NCBI RefSeq assembly: GCF_006965485.1
Contig: NZ_CP041360.1
Coordinates: forward strand, 4,630,501 to 4,694,500
Length of the DNA: 64,000 nt
Direction of reading: 5' to 3'
Source: Spirosoma sp. KCTC 42546
GTDB lineage: Bacteria; Bacteroidota; Bacteroidia; Cytophagales; Spirosomataceae
Below the pieces are notes generated by a model. It was not told the origin of the DNA. It was given only the letters and a program-made list of their open reading frames with translations, and did not search any database. The position numbers were made by a program, and so were the translations under genes. How positions within the stretch are numbered: position 1 is the stretch's first letter; each line of letters begins with the position of its first letter. Shown one piece after another: positions 35,188 through 44,625 of the stretch.

Positions 35188-37429
35188 GAAAAGACCCTTT
35201 AAACTAGCATTTGCCTCATTAGTAGTGCTTTCCATCTTCATGGTAGGCTTCAGAATCATCTCCTATGAAGAACCCAAAATTTCGCTCGAAAACTATACGA
35301 TAGAAGACGGATTCGACTTAAAATTGATTGCGTCTGAGTCATTGTTGAAAGCCCCCGTCAGTATGGATTTTGACGATAAAGGCCGAATGTGGGTGGTTGA
35401 AATGATTAGTTATATGCCCAATCTGGAAGGTATCGGCGAAGAAGAACCTACCGGAAAGATTTCCATTTTAGAAGATCTGAATAAAGATGGCGTGGCCGAT
35501 CATGCCAAGGTATTTCTGGATAAGCTCGTTCTGCCAAGAGGGTTGGCGCATGTGTATGGTGGGTTATTGTATATCGACGGCCCCAAACTATGGTTTGTCG
35601 AAATAAAAAACGACAAGCCCGGCAAAAAAACGCTGGTCGATCCTGTCTATGCCGAAGGTGGCAATGTAGAGCATTCGTCCAACGGCCTGATGATGAACAT
35701 CGACAACTGGATTTATAACGCCAATTACAATTTCAGGTACCAGCTAAAGAATGGTAAATGGATCAAAGAACCCACTACAGCGCGTGGTCAGTGGGGCATA
35801 ACGAAAGACAATTTTGGTCGGCTGTATTACAATAACAACTCCACCAATTTACAGGGAGATTTTGTGCTGCCCAACAAACTGATCAGGAACAAATACTTTA
35901 AACCGACTATTGCAGAAGGCAAACGATTAGCCAGTAATCGGGTATATCCTATTCATAAAACCTCCGTCAATCGGGGCTATCAGGATGGCGTTTTGGATGA
36001 AAAAGGCTATTTAAAAGACGTTACGGCGGCTTGTGGTCCCCTCGTATACAGAGGTGGTGCGTTCTCGGAAGCCTATACTCAAAATGCGTTTGTCTGCGTA
36101 CCCGAAGCCAATCTGATCAAGCGGAATGTGCTACAGTTTAATGGCCTCCAAACAACGGCGAGTCAGGCAATTGAAGGGAAAGAATTCATAGCGTCCACCG
36201 ACGAAGGTTTCCGCCCGGTCAATTTGTTTACGGGTCCTGATGGCGCGATGTATATAGTCGATATGCACCGGGGCATCATCCAGCACAAGGCCTACATTTC
36301 GCAATACCTGGCCGAACAACTAGCCGCTAAAAAGCTGGATACGCTACAGAATGCAGGGCGTATTTTAAAAGTGACCAGCAAAACAATAAAGCCCAACTCC
36401 GTACCTGATTTATCGAAGGCTTCCAGCGCCCAATTGGTGGCATTGCTTAGCCATCCAAATGGCTGGTTAAGGGATCGCGCTCAACAATTGTTGATTCAGA
36501 AGAAAGACCTCTCGGTTGTTAGCCAGCTCACCAAGTTGACGAAGCTAACCAATTCATTTTCAACCGACATTCATGCACTTTATGTACTAGAGGGGTTAAA
36601 CGCCCTTTCGTTTGAAAGCCTGACTGCGCTTGTCAGCCAATCAAAAAATCCAGAAACCATTGCCCATGCGTTAGGTCTGCTGGAGCGATTTGCCACAGCG
36701 CCACGCGCTGCTAAAATGAAGGCGCTCAGCACGCAATTACTGGCTCAGAATAATGAAACAATCGACCTGTATCTGTCGACGTCGCTAGCTCCCTGGCTCA
36801 TCGTATCGGACGCTACATTTTTACCCTTTCTGGCAGAAATAGACAAAAAACATGTAAGCCAGGGCATCTTCCAGGAAGCAATAACGAGTAGCATTAGCGG
36901 TAAAGAAGAGGTGTACCTGGCCTCGATGAATCCAACCGATCTGCTGAAAAAGGATTTAACCGTAGCAAGTACGAACCGGCAGAAAAAAGAGATGAATTCC
37001 ATTTTCGTCGCTGAAAAAAATGCCGTCGATCCCCGTACCAAAGGCTTAAAACTATTCAGAAGCATTTGCGCGACTTGCCACGGTGCCGACGGCAAAGGCA
37101 TTCAGGATCTGGCTCCTCCCCTCAAAGATTCGGAATACATCAATGGCTCGATGAAACGACTGGCGGCTATCATTCTGCACGGGGTTAGTGGCCCGATTCA
37201 CGTAAACGGCAAGTTGTACCAACTAAATAACGAGATGCCCGCGCTGATCAATAATAAGGAAGTTAGCGATCAGGACATTGCCGATATTATTCGGTTTACC
37301 CAGAATGCCTTCGCGAAAGATGGAAAAGGGATTACTACTGAAGACGTCAAAAAAATGAGGGATAAAAAGCCTTCTGGAAGCGGCATTTTCAACGAAAAAC
37401 AATTGCTGGAAGGTGACTTTGACAAATGA
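35180..37429 (+). CDS. beta-propeller/cytochrome c fusion protein (second copy)
   Basis: A 749-residue exported protein that starts MTKKRPFKLAFASL; an upstream in-frame start at 34949 would lie far inside the GH27 gene and is rejected. After an N-terminal membrane anchor or signal (about 8-30) come the propeller (about 45-420; YMPNLEGI, YIVDMHRGII), HEAT-like helices (about 430-590) and a cytochrome c domain with CATCH (C630, C633, H634) and a candidate axial Met in NNEMPAL. It overlaps the GH27 stop by 8 bases, so the two should be translationally coupled. It is likely to act in the periplasm on sugars released by the GH27. Confidence 0.82.
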   Translation: MTKKRPFKLAFASLVVLSIFMVGFRIISYEEPKISLENYTIEDGFDLKLIASESLLKAPVSMDFDDKGRMWVVEMISYMPNLEGIGEEEPTGKISILEDLNKDGVADHAKVFLDKLVLPRGLAHVYGGLLYIDGPKLWFVEIKNDKPGKKTLVDPVYAEGGNVEHSSNGLMMNIDNWIYNANYNFRYQLKNGKWIKEPTTARGQWGITKDNFGRLYYNNNSTNLQGDFVLPNKLIRNKYFKPTIAEGKRLASNRVYPIHKTSVNRGYQDGVLDEKGYLKDVTAACGPLVYRGGAFSEAYTQNAFVCVPEANLIKRNVLQFNGLQTTASQAIEGKEFIASTDEGFRPVNLFTGPDGAMYIVDMHRGIIQHKAYISQYLAEQLAAKKLDTLQNAGRILKVTSKTIKPNSVPDLSKASSAQLVALLSHPNGWLRDRAQQLLIQKKDLSVVSQLTKLTKLTNSFSTDIHALYVLEGLNALSFESLTALVSQSKNPETIAHALGLLERFATAPRAAKMKALSTQLLAQNNETIDLYLSTSLAPWLIVSDATFLPFLAEIDKKHVSQGIFQEAITSSISGKEEVYLASMNPTDLLKKDLTVASTNRQKKEMNSIFVAEKNAVDPRTKGLKLFRSICATCHGADGKGIQDLAPPLKDSEYINGSMKRLAAIILHGVSGPIHVNGKLYQLNNEMPALINNKEVSDQDIADIIRFTQNAFAKDGKGITTEDVKKMRDKKPSGSGIFNEKQLLEGDFDK

Positions 37430-37571
37430 CAATAAACCCTGATTAGCCTCAACAAACAGGCATCTTTTCAAGAACAGTTTTTAACAATTTCGGAGCTTTT
37501 ATAAAAAAGCACCACAGTTCCTTTGTGCCCTTTCAATACACTATTAGACAGCCAACCCCGACTAACCTAAA

Positions 37572-39578
37572 ATGACTAAATTCGTTCCATTCCTGTTCTT
37601 ATTCATCGCAAATGGCACTTACGCTCAAAAGGTAACGCCTGTCTGGCTGGACGATTTGCCTATTCAAACCTTTTCGGAAGGCATTCGTCCGGTTCAGGCG
37701 AAGAGTAATTACAGTCACGATACGCTCCGTATAAATGGTGTAACGTATTCAAGAGGGCTGGGTGCCCAATCGCCTTGTGTACTGGCGTTTGCCCTTACGA
37801 AGCAGGCCAAACGGTTTTCGGCGCTGATCGGTGTAGATGATCTGGGCAATAAAGACATTCCCCTTACTTTTTATGTACTGGGCGATGGCAAGGTGCTGTT
37901 TGAGAGCAAAGCCATGCGCATCGGCGATGCCCCTGTTCCCATCAATGTTGACCTGACAGGAATCAGCCAGTTGGGACTTTTGGTAACGGATAAGGTAGGC
38001 GGTATTGCGAACAAAAAAACCTACTGCAATTGGATCAATGCACAAGTAGACATGATTGGAAATGGGCTGCCTGAGCACGTGCAAAATCCAGACAAACCAT
38101 ACAGTTTAACACCCCCCTCCTCTCTAAAACCAAGGATCAATTCGGCGAAGGTAGTTGGGGCAACGCCCAATAATCCGTTCCTGTATACCATTGCCGCAAC
38201 GGGCCAAAGGCCTATGACTTTTTCGGCAAAAGGCCTTCCCAAAGGGCTTTTGCTCGGCAAAAAAACAGGCATTCTCACAGGAAAAATTGCCGAAAGAGGT
38301 ACGTATACAACTACACTCACAGCAAAAAATGCAGTTGGTGAGGCCACTAAGCAATTGACCATTAAAATTGGTGATGCCATTGCGCTTACCCCACCCATTG
38401 GCTGGAACGGCTGGAATGCCTGGGAAGCTAACATTGATCGCGAAAAGGTCATTGCTTCTGCCGATGCAATGGTAAAAACGGGCTTACGTGACCACGGCTG
38501 GACGTATATCAACATCGACGATGCCTGGCAGGGTGTACGAGGTGGGCCACTAACTGCCCTTCAACCGAATGAGAAGTTTCCGAAGTTTAAGGAAATGGTG
38601 GATTACATTCACTCACTTGGATTGAAAGCGGGCTTGTATTCCACGCCTTACATATCCAGTTACGGGGGCTATGCGGGTGCTTCGTCTGATTTTGAAAAAG
38701 GCGGTGAAAGCCACGAGTCAATCAAAGAGAATCGGCGGGCGTTTAACCGCATTGCCAGATATCGTTTTGAAACTAACGATGCCCGGCAAATGGCTGAATG
38801 GGGCATTGATTTCCTGAAATACGACTGGCGAATTGATGTCAACTCGACCGAACGGATGTCTACCGCACTCAAGCAATCGGGCCGGGATATTGTGTTCAGC
38901 TTATCCAACAATGCCCCGTTTGATAAAGTAACAGATTGGGCCCGTTTGTCAAACATGTATCGAACCGGGCCCGATATCAAAGATAGCTGGACCAGTCTGT
39001 ACCTGACGTCCTTTTCACTGGATAAATGGAGTGAGTTTTCAGGGCCTGGCCATTGGGCCGACCCCGATATGATGATTGTAGGGAAAGTTTCCATTGGGCC
39101 CATCCTGCACGATACCCGCCTGACACCCGACGAGCAGTACAGCCACGTTAGTATGTTCAGTCTGTTGGCCGCTCCATTATTGATAGGTTGCCCCATTGAA
39201 CAATTGGACGCTTTCACCCTGAATCTATTGGCAAATGATGAAGTCATTGAGATCAATCAGGACCCACTGGGCAAAGCGGCAAGACTTGTCAGGGATGAAG
39301 ATGGTGTCCAGATCTGGCTTAAACCGTTAGAAGATGGCTCGTATGCAGTCGGCCTGTTCAACACAGCCGACTTTGGCAAAACACCTCAATCGTACTTCCA
39401 TTGGGGCACAGAGGTCCCGAAATCATTCACGTTTGATTTCGCTAAAATTGGTCTGAAAGGCAACTATAAACTGCGTGATGTCTGGCGGCAAAAGGATCTG
39501 GGTACGTTTAACGGATCGTTCAAAACCGACATTCGGCATCACGGTGTGGTGATGTTGAAGCTGGTGTCAAGCAAATAA
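37572..39578 (+). CDS. GH27 alpha-galactosidase-like enzyme with NPCBM domain (copy 2)
   Basis: A 668-residue paralogue of the gene at 33154, with the same domain order: signal peptide, NPCBM, putative Ig domain and GH27 barrel. The nucleophile is again residue 418 (FLKYDW) and the acid/base region is RTGPDIKDSW. Large parts of the barrel are nearly identical, for example GLRDHGWTYINIDDAWQG. The N-terminal binding domain differs more, which suggests that the two copies split binding specificity. The duplicates flank the cytochrome fusion gene. Confidence 0.93.
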   Translation: MTKFVPFLFLFIANGTYAQKVTPVWLDDLPIQTFSEGIRPVQAKSNYSHDTLRINGVTYSRGLGAQSPCVLAFALTKQAKRFSALIGVDDLGNKDIPLTFYVLGDGKVLFESKAMRIGDAPVPINVDLTGISQLGLLVTDKVGGIANKKTYCNWINAQVDMIGNGLPEHVQNPDKPYSLTPPSSLKPRINSAKVVGATPNNPFLYTIAATGQRPMTFSAKGLPKGLLLGKKTGILTGKIAERGTYTTTLTAKNAVGEATKQLTIKIGDAIALTPPIGWNGWNAWEANIDREKVIASADAMVKTGLRDHGWTYINIDDAWQGVRGGPLTALQPNEKFPKFKEMVDYIHSLGLKAGLYSTPYISSYGGYAGASSDFEKGGESHESIKENRRAFNRIARYRFETNDARQMAEWGIDFLKYDWRIDVNSTERMSTALKQSGRDIVFSLSNNAPFDKVTDWARLSNMYRTGPDIKDSWTSLYLTSFSLDKWSEFSGPGHWADPDMMIVGKVSIGPILHDTRLTPDEQYSHVSMFSLLAAPLLIGCPIEQLDAFTLNLLANDEVIEINQDPLGKAARLVRDEDGVQIWLKPLEDGSYAVGLFNTADFGKTPQSYFHWGTEVPKSFTFDFAKIGLKGNYKLRDVWRQKDLGTFNGSFKTDIRHHGVVMLKLVSSK

Positions 39579-39625
39579 TTTCAACGGGTTAATTGACAGC
39601 GTTATGGAAAAATCGTACCGCAAGT

Positions 39626-39780
39626 TTATTAGCCCACCGCTTTAGCTGTGGGTTTAGGGGAATTTCGGGATTGTTAGTAACCGTTTCAACGGTTTTTATG
39701 GATCACAAAACCGTTGAAACGGTTACTAGAGAAACAAATTATACTATAGATATCCCACAGCTAAAGCGGTGGGCTAATAA
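39626..39780. repeat. nested perfect inverted repeats
   Basis: Outer arms of 27 bases (39626-39652 and 39754-39780; TTATTAGCCCACCGCTTTAG onward) are exact reverse complements. Inside lies a second perfect pair of 22 bases (39675-39696 and 39707-39728; TAGTAACCGTTTCAACGGTT), which itself contains CCGTTTCAACGG-type symmetry. The outer arm ends 14 bases before the next start codon. Confidence 0.93.
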
Positions 39781-39794
39781 CTTGCCCAAAACTC

Positions 39795-41351
39795 ATGAAA
39801 AACGTACTCATTCTCATTACCATTTATTTTCTAAAGGCCGCTTTCGTTTTTGGTCAATCGAATGCATCGCGTGATGCTATTTATACCAAAACCTACACGT
39901 ATCAAACCCTGTCGACGTATCAAAAGCAGTTATTCGAAGACTTTCTGTCGGATGAAATTCCAGCCGGCAAAAAAGTAGCCGACGTGTTGACCAATCACAC
40001 CAGTCTGCGAAACAAAACGCGGTTGGCCGAGGCTCTTTTGTTTCGCAACAAACCGGGCGACAAGGAAAATGCGGCTGAGATTCTGACCTGGATTTTGAAA
40101 AACCAGCATCGCGACGAGAACACGAAAATCTACGGAATCTGGAAAACGACCGTGGAGGGCGACAAGTTTGACCAGAACTGGCGGGAGTTCATCGGTTGCG
40201 ATTTGATTATTATCCGTCAGAAATACCGCCATCTGTTACCAGCCGATATTCTGAAAGAACTTGAAACTGGTCTGGTTCATGCCGCTCGTGGTGCCCTGAA
40301 ACGAAACGTCGCTCCTGATTATACGAATATCTCTATCATGAGTTCATTTTTGATGGATTTCGTCGGCACTGAGTTCAGGATAGACGAATTAAAAACGGCC
40401 GGATTGCAGAAGGCCCGTGCCATTTTCAAGCTTTACCAATCGCACAAAACGTTCAGCGAATACAACTCACCAACGTATTACGGGGTCACGCTAATTGCGC
40501 TTGCCTTCTGGCGCGAGCTGGCGTTTTCACCAGAGATGAAGCAAATGGGGCAAACACTCGAACAGGAATTCTGGCATGAGGCCGCCACCTTCTACAATCC
40601 CAATCTCAAAAATATGCCTGGCCCCTATTTCCGGGGCTACGGCATGGACATGCAGAAATATTTTTCGATCATGGGCATCTGGATTGCCATTGCCGCTGAT
40701 AATGCAAAGCAGGCACCAATACCTGCGACAACAGATGGGCCGAAATATGGCGAAATGAGTAACCTGGCTCCTATTTTCAACCTGGGGCTGGCCATTCCAA
40801 AAGCAGATTTAGCAACTCTTAAAGGCTTTTCAGATCCACGGTTTATCAGCCGAACGGTTCCCAACACCTATGCCGGTGACAGTCTGAAGCAGGTAACAGC
40901 CACGATTTATAAAGACTGGATGATGGGCGGTGTATGGGGCAATCGACGCGTGTGGAATCAAATCAAAACGGGCGCTATTCACTGGAAAACAGCCGATGGC
41001 GATGTAAGCTGGTTGCTGGTACCCGGCAATGGAAAGACGAACATAAAAGTCAGCAAAACGGCGATGAATCTTTATTTGGCAGATGTCAAAGCGACGACTG
41101 TTGAACTATATGTATGCGCCCAAAATGCGGTAACCGACTCATTCAAAGACAACCTATGGACATTACCATCAATGACGATGAACGTAAATACACCGTTGAA
41201 ACGCACACAGACCGAGAAGGTCGATTCGGCACTTTTTGCGAAAGAATGGGAAGTTTCGGGCTCCTGCCCCAACGTTATCAAAGTTGTTTACGAAATTCCC
41301 GCTTCCTGGGATACCGCGACGCCGTTACTGGAAATCACGCCTAAACAATAA
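39795..41351 (+). CDS. secreted protein of unknown function, helical domain plus beta domain
   Basis: A 518-residue exported protein (signal peptide to AFVFGQS). Residues about 40-320 are regular amphipathic helices (AAEILTWILKNQHRDENTKI, NWREFIGCDLIII, LEQEFWHEAATFYNP), as in an alpha/alpha toroid. Residues about 340-518 are beta-rich (TAMNLYLADVKATTVELYVC). There is no family that I can name. Conserved-looking acidic and aromatic patches (YNSPTYYGVTL, FRGYGMDMQKYF) could form an active site. Its position among GH27, GH78 and sulfatase genes suggests a carbohydrate-active enzyme or binding protein. Confidence 0.6.
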   Translation: MKNVLILITIYFLKAAFVFGQSNASRDAIYTKTYTYQTLSTYQKQLFEDFLSDEIPAGKKVADVLTNHTSLRNKTRLAEALLFRNKPGDKENAAEILTWILKNQHRDENTKIYGIWKTTVEGDKFDQNWREFIGCDLIIIRQKYRHLLPADILKELETGLVHAARGALKRNVAPDYTNISIMSSFLMDFVGTEFRIDELKTAGLQKARAIFKLYQSHKTFSEYNSPTYYGVTLIALAFWRELAFSPEMKQMGQTLEQEFWHEAATFYNPNLKNMPGPYFRGYGMDMQKYFSIMGIWIAIAADNAKQAPIPATTDGPKYGEMSNLAPIFNLGLAIPKADLATLKGFSDPRFISRTVPNTYAGDSLKQVTATIYKDWMMGGVWGNRRVWNQIKTGAIHWKTADGDVSWLLVPGNGKTNIKVSKTAMNLYLADVKATTVELYVCAQNAVTDSFKDNLWTLPSMTMNVNTPLKRTQTEKVDSALFAKEWEVSGSCPNVIKVVYEIPASWDTATPLLEITPKQ

Positions 41352-41373
41352 AACACGTCTTTAACTCTTCATC

Positions 41374-42204
41374 ATGCAACCCCAGACACTATACAGGTTC
41401 CTGATTCGCTCGTTCCTTCTGACGCTGGGCATGCTGGCTATTTGGGTGGGCTTAGACACAATTTTCAATGGTTCGGTTTGGGACGGCATGGTTGTCAGCA
41501 AATCGGCGCTAACGGTCGAGTACTGCGAGTTCAACAATGTGGCCCGCTTTTTCCACCAGCGGATGAATACGTATTCCAATCTGGCGTATTTCTTCTTTGG
41601 GGTACTGATCCTACAAGTTGCTTACGACGATTATAAAAACGAAGGCATAAAGAACCAGAATCGATTAGAATCGTTTCCAATGCTGTCGGCATTAATGGGC
41701 ATCTGCTTTATTTATCTGGGCTTTGGCAGCGCTTTTTTTCACGCATCGCTCACCTACCTTGGCCAACGCGTCGATATGAATGGTACATATGGCATCACAC
41801 TGGTGCTGGTCAGTATCGGGCTGTATCACGTTCTGCATAAAGTCAGGTTCACGCAACCTGTCAAAACCATCTGGGCCGTTTCGCTGCTGATTCTGATTAT
41901 CCTGTTTTTAAAAATCGCGTTACTGATTCCAAGCTCCAAATTATTGCCCGGCCTGATTCTGGCGCTACTGATCTTTATCGCTATCAATTATGTCCAGTTT
42001 AGAAAAGAGCGGTCGGGGCTATTAGCCATTGCAAGCCTCGTGCTGATGGTAGTTGCCGTCCGGTTTCGCACGTTGGATGTGCAGAAAATAGGCTGTGATC
42101 CTCACTCGCTTATCCAAGGACATTCCATCTGGCATTTGCTGACGGCACTCAGTAGCGTTTGTAGCTATTCCTTTTTTCGATTCGCAGGTCTTAAACACAG
42201 TTAA
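41374..42204 (+). CDS. ceramidase-like integral membrane protein (CREST superfamily)
   Basis: A 276-residue protein with about seven membrane helices. It keeps the alkaline-ceramidase pattern: YCEFNN near the N terminus, a Ser in NTYSNLAYF, the metal-site His in GFGSAFFHASL, Asp in QRVDMNG, and the final H-x(3)-H in GHSIWHLL. These residues form the zinc site of the superfamily that also includes PAQR and Per1 proteins. It may act on ceramides, which many Bacteroidota make, or on another amide or lipid. It lies 22 bases after the preceding gene in locus 1, an unexpected place for a lipid enzyme. Confidence 0.8.
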   Translation: MQPQTLYRFLIRSFLLTLGMLAIWVGLDTIFNGSVWDGMVVSKSALTVEYCEFNNVARFFHQRMNTYSNLAYFFFGVLILQVAYDDYKNEGIKNQNRLESFPMLSALMGICFIYLGFGSAFFHASLTYLGQRVDMNGTYGITLVLVSIGLYHVLHKVRFTQPVKTIWAVSLLILIILFLKIALLIPSSKLLPGLILALLIFIAINYVQFRKERSGLLAIASLVLMVVAVRFRTLDVQKIGCDPHSLIQGHSIWHLLTALSSVCSYSFFRFAGLKHS

Positions 42205-42220
42205 ATCTTATTCCTGATTT

Positions 42221-42306
42221 TTTAAACACAGAGGCACAGAGAACACAGAAAAATCAATACAGACTTAATGAATTTTCTCTGTGTTCTCTGTGCCTCTGTG
42301 TTTAAA
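42221..42306. repeat. inverted repeat, family D
   Basis: The arms read TTTAAACACAGAGGCACAGA onward and their reverse complement, with a 2-base difference near the loop. The loop is unrelated to the copies at 15130 and 63644. It ends 8 bases before the GH78 start at 42315, so it would border or cover the ribosome entry site. Confidence 0.9.
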
Positions 42307-42314
42307 TAAATAAC

Positions 42315-44591
42315 ATGATTAGAAGCTGTCTCATTTTATTACTCTTCCTTTTTGCCTACTACGCCAAAAGCCAACAACTACCTCCACCCATCAACCTGCG
42401 GTGTGATTTATTGCTGCACACGAATGCTGTCAGTAAAAATGGAGTAGCGGTAAGTAGTACACTAGAGTCAGCCAGTAAGCAACCGGATCACTATCAGTTT
42501 GTTACGATTACCAGCCAACAACCGACGTTTAGTTGGGAGGTTGATACAGCCATAAAGGGGATTTCGGCTTACCGCATTTTAGTGGCTTCATCGTCACAAT
42601 CGCTGTCGAACAACAAAGCCGATTATTGGGATTCCGGCAAAGTAAAATCAACACAGAGTAAAGCTACCTACACAGGTAAACCATTAGAAACCCGCAATGT
42701 ATACTATTGGCAAGTTCAGGTCTGGAATGAGAAAGGAATAAAGACGACTTTCTCAAAACCAGCTTCTTTTTATCATGGTGAACAGAATCCATCAGAGTTG
42801 TTTACCCACTATCCGCTGACTATTGATACACAAAAGCCGACAGCTATAAAACAAACAGAATCAAACGCTTACTTTTTGGATTTCGGGAAAGATGCACTTG
42901 CCCAATTGACACTCCATCTAATAAGCGATGTTACCGATACTATCTGGATTGAAGTAGGTGAAGCGATTGAAAAACCGTACACGATTCACAAAAATCCGGG
43001 ACGTAATATTCGCTATCTCAGAAAGCCGTTGCTCCTTGAAAAAGGCACTCATGACTATACCATTCAGTGGCCGGTTGATGCCAAACGAAATAGCCGGAAT
43101 CCGATTCTGATGCCCGATTATATTGGTGAAGTATACCCGTTTCGATACCTATCAATTACGGGTTATACAGGCAAGCTTGACAAGGAATCCGTTCAGCGAC
43201 GCATGGTTTATTATCCATTCAATGAACAGGCGTCCAGCTTTACGTCGAGCGATACCATTCTGAATCAGATATGGGAGTTATGCAGGTATTCGATCAAGGC
43301 AACCAGTTTCACCGGCTATTACGTGGACGGCGACCGGGAGCGGATTCCGTACGAAGCCGATGCGCTGATTAATCAGCTTTCGCACTATGCGGTCGATACC
43401 GAATACAGTATGGCCCGTCGTACGATGACGTATTTACTCTATCACCCGACCTGGCCAACCGAATGGAGTTTGCAAAATGTACTGATTGCCTGGAACGACT
43501 ATCTATACACCGGTGATGAGCGACTTCTTAAGATGTACTATTCTGAATTACAGAAGAAAATACTCATGCCTTTGGCGGATGATACTAGCCTAATCAGTAC
43601 CCGAACCAACAAGCAAACCGATGCTTTTTTAGCTTCGATCCACATGAACAAACCCTTTGATGGCCGACGGGGTCTGCACGACAATGTCGATTGGCCACAA
43701 ACCAGCGATTACATCGGTCCCGAAAAAGAATACAAAGGCGAAACGGATGGCTTTGTCTACCGACCCTACAACGCCGTCGTCAATGCCTATTACTACCGAA
43801 ATTTGGTCTTAATGACGCAGATTGCCAATGTCTTAAACAAGCCCGAAGATGCCGCCTTATATCTCCGAAAAAGCCGTGAGGTTTACAATGCCTTTAGGTT
43901 TGTATTTCGCGACAGCAAAACGGGCTTGATTCACGATGGCGATAGCACGACGCATTCCTCGCTCCACGCCAATATGTTTGCTCTGGCATTTGGGCTGATT
44001 CCTGCTGATGATCTGGCATCCGTGAAGCAATTTATCAAGAGTCGCCGGATGGCTTGCAGTGTATATGGTGCCCAGTTTTTACTGGATGCTTTGTACGATT
44101 ACGACATGGGCGATTACGCACTCGAACTCCTGACCGCTACCACACAACGGAGCTGGTATAACATGATTCGAACCGGCTCGACCATCACACTGGAAGCCTG
44201 GGACAAAGTATACAAACCCAATCTGGACTTAAACCACGCCTGGGGAGCAGCGCCCGCCAACCTGATTGTCAGAAAGTTAATGGGCATCGAGCCACTTACG
44301 CCCGGTTTCGACACGTTTCAGATAAAGCCTCAACTTGGTAGCCTAACCTACGCAAGTTTAAAAGCGCCAACGATAAAGGGCAATATATCCGTAACGTTTA
44401 CAAAACAGATCACCCAGGATACAATGGACATTGTTATTCCCGGCGGCACTACAGCCTATGTGTATATGCCCAATGCATCGGGCAGGCGCAATTTATTTTT
44501 AGATGGAAAACCCATTAGGAATGAACCTAGAAATGGCTTTTCACTCCTACAAAATGTGCGTTCAGGAAAACACACTATAGTATTGAATTAA
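42315..44591 (+). CDS. alpha-L-rhamnosidase family protein (GH78)
   Basis: A 758-residue secreted enzyme (signal peptide to AKSQQ). An N-terminal fibronectin-like domain (about 55-150) is followed by a beta-sandwich, the (alpha/alpha)6 barrel and a C-terminal beta domain. The active-site segment at residues 338-349 reads DGDRERIPYEAD, typical of one GH78 subgroup, and E627 in TLEAWDK is a candidate general base. It differs from the rhamnosidase at the left edge, so the window has two distinct rhamnosidase types. It is probably part of locus 1. Confidence 0.87.
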   Translation: MIRSCLILLLFLFAYYAKSQQLPPPINLRCDLLLHTNAVSKNGVAVSSTLESASKQPDHYQFVTITSQQPTFSWEVDTAIKGISAYRILVASSSQSLSNNKADYWDSGKVKSTQSKATYTGKPLETRNVYYWQVQVWNEKGIKTTFSKPASFYHGEQNPSELFTHYPLTIDTQKPTAIKQTESNAYFLDFGKDALAQLTLHLISDVTDTIWIEVGEAIEKPYTIHKNPGRNIRYLRKPLLLEKGTHDYTIQWPVDAKRNSRNPILMPDYIGEVYPFRYLSITGYTGKLDKESVQRRMVYYPFNEQASSFTSSDTILNQIWELCRYSIKATSFTGYYVDGDRERIPYEADALINQLSHYAVDTEYSMARRTMTYLLYHPTWPTEWSLQNVLIAWNDYLYTGDERLLKMYYSELQKKILMPLADDTSLISTRTNKQTDAFLASIHMNKPFDGRRGLHDNVDWPQTSDYIGPEKEYKGETDGFVYRPYNAVVNAYYYRNLVLMTQIANVLNKPEDAALYLRKSREVYNAFRFVFRDSKTGLIHDGDSTTHSSLHANMFALAFGLIPADDLASVKQFIKSRRMACSVYGAQFLLDALYDYDMGDYALELLTATTQRSWYNMIRTGSTITLEAWDKVYKPNLDLNHAWGAAPANLIVRKLMGIEPLTPGFDTFQIKPQLGSLTYASLKAPTIKGNISVTFTKQITQDTMDIVIPGGTTAYVYMPNASGRRNLFLDGKPIRNEPRNGFSLLQNVRSGKHTIVLN

Positions 44592-44625
44592 CTCATCTGT
44601 CAACAACCCTTAATTCAGGTTAATA

